DNA from: Anaerolineaceae bacterium
Lineage (GTDB): Bacteria; Chloroflexota; Anaerolineae; Aggregatilineales; Phototrophicaceae
DNA length: 64,000 bases
Direction of reading: 5' to 3'
NCBI GenBank assembly: GCA_020634135.1
Contig: JACKCG010000002.1
Span: forward strand, 434,001-498,000
Position 1 is the stretch's first letter, and every line of letters starts with the position of its first letter. Made by a program: the position numbers and the translations under genes. The notes beneath the pieces were generated by a model. The model did not search any database, was not told where the DNA came from, and saw nothing but the letters and a program-made list of their open reading frames with translations. Of this stretch, positions 1-8,244 are shown piece by piece.

Positions 1-785
1 AAAGTATATACAATATCTTACCTCAACCATTCGAGTGGGTGGAAATCCCAGAGGGGAAAATACCTGCGCCGGAAACTCAGACAAAAACAAGAGGAAAGAA
101 AGATAAGTCCGAAAATATCATAAAACGATTCTCAATCACCAGATATCCAATTACAAATGCGCAGTTCCAGGTATTTATAGATGAGGGTGGATACGATATT
201 AGGGAGTACTGGATTGAGGAGGGATGGGTATATCGAGAAGAGAAAAAGTGGTCTAAGCCGTTGGATTGGCGTAAAGGCTCTAAGCTAAACCATCCAGTTG
301 TAGGAATATCATGGTTCGAGGCCAAGGCCTTTTGTTCATGGTTAAGCAAGCTAGACGGTGATAATGTCGATCTACCGTCTGAATGGCAATGGCAACGGGC
401 GGCCCAAGGAAATACAGAACAAAAATATCCTTGGGGGAACTTGTTCATAAGTACATATTGTAACCACGGAAATACATCATCTGGGCATCGAAGGAAAGCC
501 ACTACAACACAGGTTCAAACGTATAGTACTAAAGCCGATAGCCCTTTTGGTGTAGCGGATATGATAGGAAATGTTTGGGAATGGTGTCTGGATGTCGGGA
601 AAGGGTTATCAGGGTCGCGTTACGGTTCTTCGATGTATTATGATGAGAGACCGGATCCAGAATATCATAGCTTACGAGGCGGTTCGTGGCGTACCCCTTC
701 TAATAATCTGGCAATTTATTTTCATAGTTCAGAAATTTCAATTTCGAGAAAAAATGACCTTGGCTTCCGTATTGTTCGCGGTTGA
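1..785 (+). CDS. Formylglycine-generating-enzyme-like (FGE-sulfatase domain) protein, 5' end outside window
   Basis: The reading frame is open to the left edge (codons in phase with base 3), so the gene starts outside the window. The GTG at 39 is only an internal codon: the residues before it (Leu-Pro-Gln-Pro-Phe-Glu-Trp-Val) already match the usual start of this domain. The visible 260 residues carry the SUMF1/FGE hallmarks: Phe-Glu-Trp near the N-terminus, ITRYPITNAQF, a Pro-Ser-Glu-Trp-Gln-Trp block, GNVWEWC, LRGGSW and a C-terminal GFRIVRG. Members oxidise a cysteine in sulfatases or serve as C-lectin-like domains on other proteins. In Chloroflexota the domain is often fused C-terminally to signalling domains, so the unseen N-terminus could change the call. 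The fold is confident; catalytic activity is not. Confidence 0.85.
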   Translation, partial: SIYNILPQPFEWVEIPEGKIPAPETQTKTRGKKDKSENIIKRFSITRYPITNAQFQVFIDEGGYDIREYWIEEGWVYREEKKWSKPLDWRKGSKLNHPVVGISWFEAKAFCSWLSKLDGDNVDLPSEWQWQRAAQGNTEQKYPWGNLFISTYCNHGNTSSGHRRKATTTQVQTYSTKADSPFGVADMIGNVWEWCLDVGKGLSGSRYGSSMYYDERPDPEYHSLRGGSWRTPSNNLAIYFHSSEISISRKNDLGFRIVRG

Positions 786-831
786 TGCCTAAGTTATAGT
801 CTAAGAAAGGATCAGTTTTTGAATCTTTTGA

Positions 832-1392
832 TTACTCCGGCGTGGCGGTTGGGAAGGGGGCTTCTTCGGTGGGCAGGCCGCCGGATAACCCGGCTAACCG
901 CGCTTCCATGTTGGCGGTCACCTGCGCCTGATATGACCGCTGCTCGTCCGTCCACCACAGTTTGATGAAGGCCAGCAGCGCCTGAATATCGTCGTCGTTC
1001 AGGGTTGCCGCAAAGCCCGGCATGGCGAACTGGTCGAGTGGGTTGGTAATCCCCAGTTGAATCGTGCGGATGATGACCTGGTCGGCATAACGCCACAGGT
1101 TGCCGTCCGCATTGTGCGCCGGGACGGTCTTCATGCCCAATTCAATCGTATTTTCAGCGATCTGCCCCACCTGCCCCTCGCCGTTATAGCCGTGACAGTG
1201 GGCGCACAGGCGGAAGTAGTGCGACTCGCCTAACCGCAGCACCGGGTCATCGAATGTGGACGTGGGCAATTGGCCGGGCGCAACCAGAGTGACTGGAATA
1301 CGGGTTGGTGTGGGCGTAGATGGCGCGGGCGCACAGGCCGCTAACGCCGCCAGCAGCACCAGCACGCCCAATATGTGATAACGTTGCGCCAT
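832..1392 (-). CDS. Monoheme cytochrome c lipoprotein
   Basis: A 186-residue exported electron carrier. The N-terminus is a lipoprotein signal peptide with Leu-Ala-Ala-Cys at Cys20, then a Pro/Thr-rich tether of about 25 residues. One class I heme site follows (Cys63-Ala-His-Cys66-His67). A Gln-Phe-Ala-Met-Pro-Gly segment near residue 125 supplies a likely Met axial ligand. A Pro/Thr-rich tail ends the protein. The ATG at 1392 has AAAGGAG 7 nt upstream. It is monocistronic, convergent with the FGE-like gene, and is preceded by a promoter with an embedded CsoR/CstR-type operator (separate entries), so metal- or persulfide-responsive expression is likely. The redox partner is not visible; the bc-type operon at 9-13 kb is a candidate. 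Confidence 0.88.
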   Translation of the reverse strand: MAQRYHILGVLVLLAALAACAPAPSTPTPTRIPVTLVAPGQLPTSTFDDPVLRLGESHYFRLCAHCHGYNGEGQVGQIAENTIELGMKTVPAHNADGNLWRYADQVIIRTIQLGITNPLDQFAMPGFAATLNDDDIQALLAFIKLWWTDEQRSYQAQVTANMEARLAGLSGGLPTEEAPFPTATPE

Positions 1393-1424
1393 ATACCCAC
1401 TCCTTTTCCGATCATTTCCTGACG

Positions 1425-1453
1425 ATCATAACATACCCCCTGGGGTATATCAA
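1425..1453 (-). promoter_or_regulatory. Sigma70-like promoter of the cytochrome c lipoprotein gene
   Basis: On the minus strand a TTGATA -35 (1453-1448) and a TATGAT -10 (1430-1425) are separated by exactly 17 nt. The start codon lies 33 nt downstream at 1392, with an AAAGGAG ribosome binding site at 1406-1400. The spacer is almost entirely filled by the inverted repeat listed next. Confidence 0.8.
1433..1448. promoter_or_regulatory. CsoR/CstR-type operator (perfect 7-2-7 inverted repeat)
   Basis: ATACCCC-CT-GGGGTAT is a perfect inverted repeat of 7-bp arms around 2 bp. It matches the established operator form of the CsoR/RcnR/FrmR/CstR repressor superfamily (G/C tract flanked by TA-rich ends). 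It sits in the spacer between the -35 and -10 of the cytochrome promoter, where a bound repressor would block RNA polymerase. No CsoR-family gene lies in this window, so the regulator and its signal (Cu(I), persulfide or formaldehyde) are unknown. Confidence 0.7.
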
Positions 1454-1667
1454 TCTCCAGCCACAGGTGGTTTTCGTGATCGAATCCTGTATTTTCTCCA
1501 ATGCCTGACCTGTGTCTTTTGAGATATTTTTCGTCATGCTACCTGTTTTCGCCTGTTTTTCAGGGCGATTGGCTGCTGAAACCAACCCTCAGAAAAGTCT
1601 TATGGCACACGATTGCTAATCACTGTAGAATGGAAGTGTCGTTTCAGTCTACACGAGGGACGCGATC

Positions 1668-2282
1668 ATAAACCCGAACAACAGGCCGAACTTCGACGAT
1701 GCGCGGCACTATGCCCTGCGTCGTCTAGAAGATCTTTCGCCAAAACTAATCTATCACTCGATTATTCATACGCGCGATGATGTGGTTCCGGCAGCGGAGC
1801 GCCTGGCCGTGCGTGAAGGGGTGACGGGTGAAGACCGGATGCTGCTCCTGACCGCTGCTTGGTTTCATGATGTCGGGTTTACCGAGCAGGTCGCCGATCA
1901 TGAGTTGATTGGCATTCGGATTGCCAGTGAGGTGCTGCCTGGATTCGGCTACACGCCGGAACAGATTCAGGTCATTAGCGGCATTATCCTGGCGACGCGC
2001 TTACCCCAGACGCCGCATACCCTCCTTGAAGCCATTCTGGTGGATGCCGACCTGGATGTTTTGGGACGGGAAGATTACGTGGTACGCCACCAGGAACTGC
2101 GGCAGGAGATGGCTGTCGTCAACGGGACGCCCCACACCGACAAAGAATGGTATCTTGTACAGCAGGATTTCCTCTCTAACCATCATTACTTCACGGAAGC
2201 GGCTCGAGCATTGCGCGATGCAGGCAAAGCGCGTAACCTGGCGCTCGTCCTGGCCCGACTGGCGGAACTTTCTGATTCCTGA
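1668..2282 (+). CDS. HD-domain phosphohydrolase-like protein (probable ATA start)
   Basis: HD-superfamily metal-dependent phosphohydrolase. Motifs in order: His of IIHTRDDV, Ala-Trp-Phe-His-Asp-Val-Gly (the HD pair), and Asp-Ala-Asp-Leu-Asp-Val for the final metal-binding Asp. Only GTG 1782 is available as a conventional start, but that would delete the first metal-ligand His and a conserved-looking helix (ALRRLEDLSPKLIYHS). The frame is open back to a TAG at 1626 with no ATG, GTG or TTG in between. GAGGGA at 1655-1660 is 7 nt before an ATA (1668) and 4 nt before an ATC (1665), so a rare start codon at one of these is the best fit, giving about 204 residues. Substrate unknown; (p)ppGpp hydrolase-like or nucleotidase roles are possible but not shown. 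Confidence 0.75.
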   Translation: MNPNNRPNFDDARHYALRRLEDLSPKLIYHSIIHTRDDVVPAAERLAVREGVTGEDRMLLLTAAWFHDVGFTEQVADHELIGIRIASEVLPGFGYTPEQIQVISGIILATRLPQTPHTLLEAILVDADLDVLGREDYVVRHQELRQEMAVVNGTPHTDKEWYLVQQDFLSNHHYFTEAARALRDAGKARNLALVLARLAELSDS

Positions 2283-2421
2283 TACGCAGATGTTTCGCTG
2301 GGCTGCCCATCATCCTGTGCTCACAAGCGGGATAGTCGCCAAGTGGATTCTAGCCGCCGCCCCTGAATCTTGATAAGATACCCCCATGTTTTAACTATTC
2401 CGCGAGGCTTATCTATTCATC

Positions 2422-3975
2422 ATGTCAACAACCGAAGTTTTAGCACTGGTTCCCCGCCCGCAAAGCCTCGTCAGGGGCCAGGGGCAGTTTACGCTGACAC
2501 AGCAAACACAAATCTTTGCCTCGCCCGACGCCGCGCCAGTGGCCGAATATCTGGCAGCGTTGTTGCGGCGAAGTAGTGGCTTCCCTCTGCCCGTCAGCGT
2601 TCAGGATACCGTGCCGGACGCTCAGAATACGCTTCTTCTGGTGGCAGATGCTCCTGGACTGGGTGATGAAGGCTATGAACTTGTCGTCAATACTCAGCAG
2701 GTGGTCCTTCGTGCCGCTGCCGCTGCCGGACTGTTCTATGGTGTGCAGACTATCCGCCAGCTCTTGCCACTGACTATAGAAGAAAGCGGGTTGCAGCAGG
2801 ACGTTATCTGGGCGATACCGGCTGTCACCATCAAAGACCATCCGCGTTTTTCCTGGCGCGGGCTGCACCTGGATGTCGGGCGGCACTGGTTTCCGGTGGC
2901 CTTCGTCAAAAAATTCATTGATTGGATGGCGCTGCACAAGTTCAACGTCTTTCATTGGCACCTGACCGAAGATCAGGGCTGGCGCATCGAAATAAAGCGC
3001 TATCCGCGCCTGACGGAAGTTGGCTCGCGCCGGGCAGCGACGCCCATCCCAGCCAACCGTGAGCAAAACGATGGTAAACCCTATGGCGGTCACTATACCC
3101 AGGACGAAATCCGGGAAGTCGTCGCTTACGCAAAGGCGCGATACATCACCGTCCTGCCGGAAATCGAAATGCCCGGTCACGCACTGGCCGCACTGGCTGC
3201 TTATCCCGAATTGGGGTGTGCCGGGGAGGGGTATCAGGTGTGGACACGTTGGGGGATTGCCAAAGATGTATTCTGTGCTGGCAATGAAGACACATATACC
3301 TTTTTAGAGAATGTGCTGGCCGAAGTGCTTGACCTGTTTCCCAGCGAGTTTATTCACATCGGCGGCGATGAATGCCCCAAAGGTCGATGGGAGAGCTGTC
3401 CGAAGTGCCAGGCAATGATTCAGCGGGAAAGCCTCAAGGACGAACACGAACTGCAAAGTTATGTGATTAGCCGCATCGAGAAGTTCCTGAACGCACATAA
3501 CCGCCGCTTGATCGGATGGGACGAAATCCTCGAAGGCGGGTTAGCGCCTAATGCGACGGTGATGAGCTGGCGTGGGACAGAGGGCGGCATCGCAGCGGCA
3601 TCGGCAGGGCATGATGTTGTCATGTCGCCGGAATCCCACTGTTATTTCGACCACTATCAGGCGAAAGACCGGGAAAATGAACCTCCGGCGATTGGCGGGT
3701 TCTTGCCCCTGGAAAAGGTGTATGCTTTTGACCCGACAACAGGCGTGCCGGAAGATAAAACGTGCCACGTGCTGGGCGGGCAGGGGAATACCTGGACGGA
3801 ATATATCCCCACCGAAGCACAGGTGGAATACATGGTCTACCCGCGTGCCGCAGCGCTGGCTGAGGCGCTCTGGTTGTCACCGGATGGCCGCGATTTTGCC
3901 GACTTCATGCGGCGTTTGCCCGGCCACTTACAGCGCCTGGATCGCCTGGGAATCCGTTACCGAAAGTCGCGGTAA
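2422..3975 (+). CDS. Beta-N-acetylhexosaminidase, glycoside hydrolase family 20
   Basis: A 517-residue GH20 enzyme that removes terminal GlcNAc or GalNAc from glycans by substrate-assisted catalysis. The N-terminal GH20b alpha/beta domain covers about residues 10-135. The catalytic TIM barrel starts at WRGLHLDVGRHWF. The catalytic pair is Asp316-Glu317 in HIGGDECPKGRW. Other barrel motifs are FHWHLTEDQGWR, PEIEMPGH, WDEILEGG and a late GGQGNTWTEY. There is no signal peptide, so it should act in the cytoplasm on imported oligosaccharides, perhaps in wall or chitin sugar salvage. The ATG at 2422 has only a distant GAGG. No transporter or sugar-kinase neighbour supports a particular substrate. 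Confidence 0.93.
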   Translation: MSTTEVLALVPRPQSLVRGQGQFTLTQQTQIFASPDAAPVAEYLAALLRRSSGFPLPVSVQDTVPDAQNTLLLVADAPGLGDEGYELVVNTQQVVLRAAAAAGLFYGVQTIRQLLPLTIEESGLQQDVIWAIPAVTIKDHPRFSWRGLHLDVGRHWFPVAFVKKFIDWMALHKFNVFHWHLTEDQGWRIEIKRYPRLTEVGSRRAATPIPANREQNDGKPYGGHYTQDEIREVVAYAKARYITVLPEIEMPGHALAALAAYPELGCAGEGYQVWTRWGIAKDVFCAGNEDTYTFLENVLAEVLDLFPSEFIHIGGDECPKGRWESCPKCQAMIQRESLKDEHELQSYVISRIEKFLNAHNRRLIGWDEILEGGLAPNATVMSWRGTEGGIAAASAGHDVVMSPESHCYFDHYQAKDRENEPPAIGGFLPLEKVYAFDPTTGVPEDKTCHVLGGQGNTWTEYIPTEAQVEYMVYPRAAALAEALWLSPDGRDFADFMRRLPGHLQRLDRLGIRYRKSR

Positions 3976-3993
3976 CGAGTGCCACTATGGAGC

Positions 3994-4012
3994 GGGAAAA
4001 GTAAGTTTTCCC
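3994..4012. other. Short hairpin downstream of the GH20 gene
   Basis: GGGAAAA and TTTTCCC form a perfect 7-bp stem around GTAAG, 18 nt after the GH20 stop codon. No T-run follows the stem on the plus strand, so it is at best a weak transcription terminator. Confidence 0.35.
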
Positions 4013-4132
4013 CTGTTCATGGTCGGGCCAAACAATATTCCTACCAAATGGTGATGGCGTTGTTTGAGTATGTCGCGCATAATCACTACATAGCGCAGCT
4101 CGTCATGAATTCGATCAAGCTGAGGATGACAT

Positions 4133-4687
4133 TTGGACACGACTCTGATTCTTTTTGCGGGAATGCCTGGCAGTGGGAAAACGACCCTGGCACGCACCGC
4201 TGCCCGACGGTTGGGAATCCCTATTTTTTCCAAAGACCGGATGCAGCGCGTCCTGCGCGACCATAACCTCGCGGATGCGTCTACCGGAGACGGTTATTTT
4301 TTCATCCTGGATCTGGCGGACGAACAGCTTTCCCTCGGCCAGAGCGCAATTCTGGACGCCACCTTCCCGCTTGACCACTTCCGTCTGGTCGCCAGTGATA
4401 TCGCCTCCCACCATAACGCCAAATTCTGTGCGGTATACTGTTATTGCTCCGATGATACGGTCTGGCAGGAGCGCATGACACGCCGGGTGCAGTATGTTCC
4501 GAACTGGGAACCGGTGGGGTGGGACGTGGTGCTGCGAATGCGTAACTATTACCAACCCTGGAAAGATAGTGCCCTGTTCATTGACTCGATCAACCCACCG
4601 GAAGAGAATTATGGTCGGGTATTAGCGCATATCCAGCAGGCCGGGTATATGCGTTACAGGCCGGTGCAACCTTCTGAGGAAGATTAA
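4133..4687 (+). CDS. P-loop kinase of the AAA_33/zeta-like family
   Basis: A 184-residue soluble P-loop NTPase. Walker A is GMPGSGKTTLA at about residues 10-20. An Asp in DRMQRVLRD follows, as in small-molecule kinases of this group. Ala-Ile-Leu-Asp-Ala-Thr-Phe gives the Walker B-like strand. A lid region is rich in Arg (QERMTRRVQ). It probably phosphorylates a small molecule or nucleoside; the substrate cannot be read from sequence. The start is TTG 4133, with GAGG 7 nt upstream; the nearby ATG at 4126 is out of frame. It converges on the second Doc-like gene with a single base between the stops. The zeta-toxin relationship is structural only; no epsilon-like antitoxin is present. Confidence 0.8.
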   Translation: MDTTLILFAGMPGSGKTTLARTAARRLGIPIFSKDRMQRVLRDHNLADASTGDGYFFILDLADEQLSLGQSAILDATFPLDHFRLVASDIASHHNAKFCAVYCYCSDDTVWQERMTRRVQYVPNWEPVGWDVVLRMRNYYQPWKDSALFIDSINPPEENYGRVLAHIQQAGYMRYRPVQPSEED

Positions 4688-4688
4688 C

Positions 4689-5186
4689 TCACTGCTCGGC
4701 GAGTTCCTTCAGCAGCCAGCGGTGTTCGATCATGATACGCGCTAACAACGCCATATCCGCGTCTGCATCCGCTTCGAGTGCCGGTTGGTTGCCGGGCTGT
4801 GTGGGCAACCAGTCCGTGAAATCGGCGATGTCCAGCCCGCCTTCTGCCACCTGAACAATCTTATTCAGCGCCACCGCCGCATCCCAGGCCACCTCCTGAC
4901 CATTAACCGCCAGCATGAAGACCATGGCAACTACAGCGGTACGCTTGTTTCCATCAGCGAAGGGGTGGTTCCGTGCCAGAGAGTGCAGCAGCGCGACAGC
5001 CTTACCGGACAGTGTCGGGTAAGCATCCTGGCCGAAAACTGTCTGCATCGGGCGTCCCCAGGCGGATTCCAGCAAGTCCATATCCCGCACTTTGCGTTTA
5101 CCCTCGACAATCGTGTGGATCGGGGAATGAACCGTAATCCGCTCATTGATATAGATAAGTTCGTCTATAGTAGGGTAACGTATCAA
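4689..5186 (-). CDS. Doc-like Fic-domain protein (second of tandem pair)
   Basis: A 165-residue Fic/Doc protein. The active-site loop is complete: His74-Pro-Phe-Ala-Asp78-Gly-Asn80-Lys-Arg82-Thr-Ala. The preceding helices (AYPTLSGKAVALLHSLARN) match death-on-curing proteins. Doc phosphorylates EF-Tu; Fic relatives AMPylate other targets. The start is TTG 5186, overlapping the stop of the first Doc-like gene by 4 nt (TTGA), so the two are translationally coupled. No Phd-like antitoxin ORF sits upstream or downstream, and no inhibitory SxxxE(G/N) motif is evident. It is longer than the P1 Doc family norm, with a C-terminal extension of about 35 residues. It may be an orphan toxin or may have been recruited to signalling by the kinase gene ahead of it. 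Confidence 0.85.
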   Translation of the reverse strand: MIRYPTIDELIYINERITVHSPIHTIVEGKRKVRDMDLLESAWGRPMQTVFGQDAYPTLSGKAVALLHSLARNHPFADGNKRTAVVAMVFMLAVNGQEVAWDAAVALNKIVQVAEGGLDIADFTDWLPTQPGNQPALEADADADMALLARIMIEHRWLLKELAEQ

Positions 5187-5584
5187 GATTCATCCTGTAT
5201 CAGGACAGTATGCCGGGAAAGCCATACCGCCACCGCTGACACATCATGCTGGTTCTGAGCAATTTCCAACACAAACGCAGCAATCTGTTCATCATTCCAG
5301 ATGGGCATTAACCCGTTCCCCAACAGAAAACGTGTGACGGCCTGAGTCGCAGTGCGTTTGTTGCCATCATAAAATAAATGGTGCGCGGCCAGGGCGTGCA
5401 GCAGCGCGGCGGCTTTGTCAAACAGAGTGGGGTACGCCTCTTCACCGAAGGCGGTCAGTAGCGGGCGGGCAGCAGCGACCCGTAGCAGATGTCGATCACG
5501 CACATCGGGTTTGCGCCCCAGGACATGCTCTGCGATTTCGTAAATATCGGCAGGTGTCAGAAAATACAACTCGGATTCAGGCAT
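5183..5584 (-). CDS. Doc-like Fic-domain protein (first of tandem pair)
   Basis: A 133-residue protein of Doc size. The motif is His69-Leu-Phe71-Tyr-Asp73-Gly-Asn75-Lys-Arg77-Thr-Ala, with all Doc catalytic positions present. The N-terminal ADIYEIAEHVLG segment matches the usual Doc start. The ATG at 5584 lies inside the end of the histidine kinase gene (8-nt overlap ATGCCTGA), and the stop overlaps the next Doc-like gene. The three genes therefore form a tight operon. The expected partner, a small Phd/AbrB-type antitoxin, is absent from both sides. Similarity to the downstream copy suggests an old duplication, though outside the motif region the two have diverged strongly. Confidence 0.85.
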   Translation of the reverse strand: MPESELYFLTPADIYEIAEHVLGRKPDVRDRHLLRVAAARPLLTAFGEEAYPTLFDKAAALLHALAAHHLFYDGNKRTATQAVTRFLLGNGLMPIWNDEQIAAFVLEIAQNQHDVSAVAVWLSRHTVLIQDES

Positions 5585-8066
5585 CAGTCTGTGGTTTTTT
5601 CACCTTGAATACATCAACCGGCAGCCAGACGGAAAATGTGCTGCCCTTATCCACATCGCTTTCCACTTTAATCCATCCATTATGCAGTTTGACAACCGCC
5701 TGGACAATGCTCAACCCCAACCCTGTCCCGGGTATCAACTGGGCGACCCGTTTGCCCCGGTAGAAACGGTCAAAAATATACTCCTGATCTTCGGCATCAA
5801 TCCCTATTCCCGTATCTTCGATGGCAATACAAATATGTTCTCGCGGTTCGTCCAGGAAGGTACTGACTTTGACATGCCCGTTCGTAGTGTAGTGAAGGGC
5901 ATTATTAATCAGGTGAGCGACCATTTGCGACAGGTGATTGCTCGCGCCCCGCACCATCGGCAAATTGTCATCCAGGTCACATAAAAGCTGTATACCTTTT
6001 GAATCCGCAACTTCACGGTAAGCGGCAATCGCAGCGGTAATGATCTGATTGACCGACACCATCAGCAGTGTCGCCTCGGCCATTTCCAGATCTAGGCGAG
6101 ATATATCAAAAGCATTCTGGATAAAGTCGTTGAGTAAGCCAATCTGGTTTTTCAGCACGACGATGTGCTGCGGGTACTGCTCCGGCGAGGCACGCTCCAG
6201 CAGGTATAGCCGCACAGTAAGACTGGAAACTGGAGTCCGCAGTTCATGCGAAAGGTCAGAAACGAATTTTCCCCGTAGCCGATCCAGTTCCTTGAGCCGT
6301 TCGTTAGCTGAGCGGAGTTCGGCGGTACGTTCAGCAATTTGCTGTTCCATGACATCGGCATGGTGCTGCAACTGCTCGTACAACCAGGCGTTATGAATAG
6401 CAATCGCAGCGTGATCGCTGATCAGTTCCATCAGGTTCAATTCCTGGTCGGTGAAGCGGTGAGGCTGATTATAGGACACATTCATCACGCCCCGAACTTC
6501 TCCCTGTACCAGCAGGGGCAGCCCGACAATCGCCCCGGTATACCCCGTCCCACCGTAAAGCTCGTGATCGTTCATATCGGAAACCACCACCCGTTGGCCG
6601 CTGCGGGCAACCTGATACGTGAGTCCATCTTCACGAAGTGCCTTAAAAGCCTCCTCTTTTCGCTTGCCTTCCCACATCGCCGCACCAAATGACAGTTTCT
6701 CCCCATCGTAGAGGAAAATGTGGGCATTCTGGGCAAGGGTCAGGGCAAGAGTATATTCCAGAATCACATCCAGAACGGGTTGGAGTTCGAGCTGCGATGT
6801 CAGATACAGGCTGACCTGTCGCAACGAGTCGAGCTGTGACATATCCAGTCGCATCTGTTCGTGCAGGAGCGCATTATGTACTGCCAGGGACGCTTGGTCG
6901 CTCAACATGCCCATCAAGCTGATTTCCTTCGAGGTAATGGAGCGCGGTTGGAGGCTGTAAACACTGATGACGCCGATCACCTGTATACCGATTTTAAGCG
7001 GCAGGGCGACAATTGACCCCGAATAGCCATGTGTATTGTCCTGAAAACGTGTGTCTTGGGCAATATCTTCCACCACGACAGCATCCCCCGTCCGAGCAAC
7101 GGCATAATGCACGCCATTTTCACGGGGGGGATAAGCATTACTATTCCCGTCACGGGAACGCCAGAAGGCACGTCCCAGACTTAAGGTGTCGTTCTGGTAG
7201 ATGTAGATAAAGACCGAATCAATGCGCTCAGATAAATTTAACGCGCTGTCTAAAACCTGATGAAACACATCATTCAGTTTGAACGATTCCGTTAGGCGCA
7301 GTCCGGCCTGACGCAGCGATTCGAGGCGTATATTTTCGTCCCTTGCGTGTTCCAGTAACTGCGCTTGCTGGAGCGCCAGTGACACGCGAGTCGTGACTTC
7401 ACTGGCGATGGCGATGTCCTCAGCACTGAACCGCTGCGGCACTCTGTCAACCAGATTGATGGTGCCGGTTAGCCGCCCGCGCACCTGTACAGGGATGTGT
7501 ATGTATGACCGGATTCCCTCTTTCTGTAAGAGCTTCTCTGTGGGCGTGAGTTCGACTAACTGCTGGATGTCATCCACCTGGAAAACCTGCCCACTGCGCA
7601 GTACCTCAATCCCCCGGACGAATGAGAAACGCTGTTCTTCCTGAAAATAACTGGTGGCTACCGTGCTGGCGGCACTGACGAATGCCATGTTTGAGTCAGC
7701 ATCAAAGAGGGTCATGCTCACGTGATAGCAGGGGGTCATTTCCCGGATACGTTCAACGGCGGTATGGGTAACTTCCTGCGGCGATTCGGCGCTTAAGAGG
7801 GCTTTATCGAGCTGCCGTAAAAGTTCCAGGCGTCGCATATAGCGTTGCATTTGTTCGCTCGCCTGCTGGATTATACGGAACTGGCGTTTCATGAGGATGG
7901 TTAACAGCAGACCGGAAATCGCGACAAACAATACCCCTTTTGCCATTTGCCATATAGTGACGTACTCGAGGGATGGAACCAGCACAGCGACAAGCTGATC
8001 GCCAATCCATATCCACAATGTGGCGAATACCAGGTAAATGCCAATGATTCTTCGACTGGAAAACAT
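5577..8066 (-). CDS. Membrane-bound sensor histidine kinase with three GAF domains
   Basis: An 829-residue kinase. Two membrane helices occupy about residues 8-30 and 38-60 with little periplasmic sequence between them. Three GAF domains follow (about 95-240, 250-400, 410-560), marked by repeated VVVEDIAQDTR/VVVSDMND-type strands and QASLAVHNA or DHAAIAIHNA ends. A coiled segment (QQIAERTAELRSANERLKELDRL) leads to HisKA with LSHELRTPVSSL, then HATPase_c with NALHYT (N box), DTGIGI and GTGLGLSIV. No receiver or response regulator gene is adjacent; instead the stop overlaps a Doc-like gene. The signal is presumably bound by the GAF domains in the cytoplasm. It is transcribed away from rnpB. Confidence 0.92.
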   Translation of the reverse strand: MFSSRRIIGIYLVFATLWIWIGDQLVAVLVPSLEYVTIWQMAKGVLFVAISGLLLTILMKRQFRIIQQASEQMQRYMRRLELLRQLDKALLSAESPQEVTHTAVERIREMTPCYHVSMTLFDADSNMAFVSAASTVATSYFQEEQRFSFVRGIEVLRSGQVFQVDDIQQLVELTPTEKLLQKEGIRSYIHIPVQVRGRLTGTINLVDRVPQRFSAEDIAIASEVTTRVSLALQQAQLLEHARDENIRLESLRQAGLRLTESFKLNDVFHQVLDSALNLSERIDSVFIYIYQNDTLSLGRAFWRSRDGNSNAYPPRENGVHYAVARTGDAVVVEDIAQDTRFQDNTHGYSGSIVALPLKIGIQVIGVISVYSLQPRSITSKEISLMGMLSDQASLAVHNALLHEQMRLDMSQLDSLRQVSLYLTSQLELQPVLDVILEYTLALTLAQNAHIFLYDGEKLSFGAAMWEGKRKEEAFKALREDGLTYQVARSGQRVVVSDMNDHELYGGTGYTGAIVGLPLLVQGEVRGVMNVSYNQPHRFTDQELNLMELISDHAAIAIHNAWLYEQLQHHADVMEQQIAERTAELRSANERLKELDRLRGKFVSDLSHELRTPVSSLTVRLYLLERASPEQYPQHIVVLKNQIGLLNDFIQNAFDISRLDLEMAEATLLMVSVNQIITAAIAAYREVADSKGIQLLCDLDDNLPMVRGASNHLSQMVAHLINNALHYTTNGHVKVSTFLDEPREHICIAIEDTGIGIDAEDQEYIFDRFYRGKRVAQLIPGTGLGLSIVQAVVKLHNGWIKVESDVDKGSTFSVWLPVDVFKVKKPQTDA

Positions 8067-8232
8067 CAGAGAATATACGCCTTTTCACGTCGGGCAACGG
8101 TTGTTCAGCGGGCACGAAAGTCAGCAGCGGATTGTTCCTGCCATCATGACACCGCTGACTCCATTATAGATTGGTTTAATTGAACAAACGCTTAACATCC
8201 GTGCCGGTCTGTTCCCCGGACAGCGCGTCTCT

Positions 8233-8238
8233 TATAAT
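8233..8238 (+). promoter_or_regulatory. -10 element of the rnpB promoter
   Basis: A perfect TATAAT ends 6 nt before the first base of the P1 helix of RNase P RNA (8245), which is the spacing expected for a -10 box and start site. No good -35 is visible 17 nt upstream (about 8210-8215). Confidence 0.7.
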
Positions 8239-8244
8239 ACCACT

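Noticed and set aside
2440..3180. Minus-strand open frame of 246 codons
   Set aside because: Opposite the GH20 catalytic domain; shadow frame.
4133..4687. Zeta toxin of an epsilon/zeta pair
   Set aside because: Only the P-loop fold is shared; no epsilon-like antitoxin gene is next to it, so it is called a generic small-molecule kinase.
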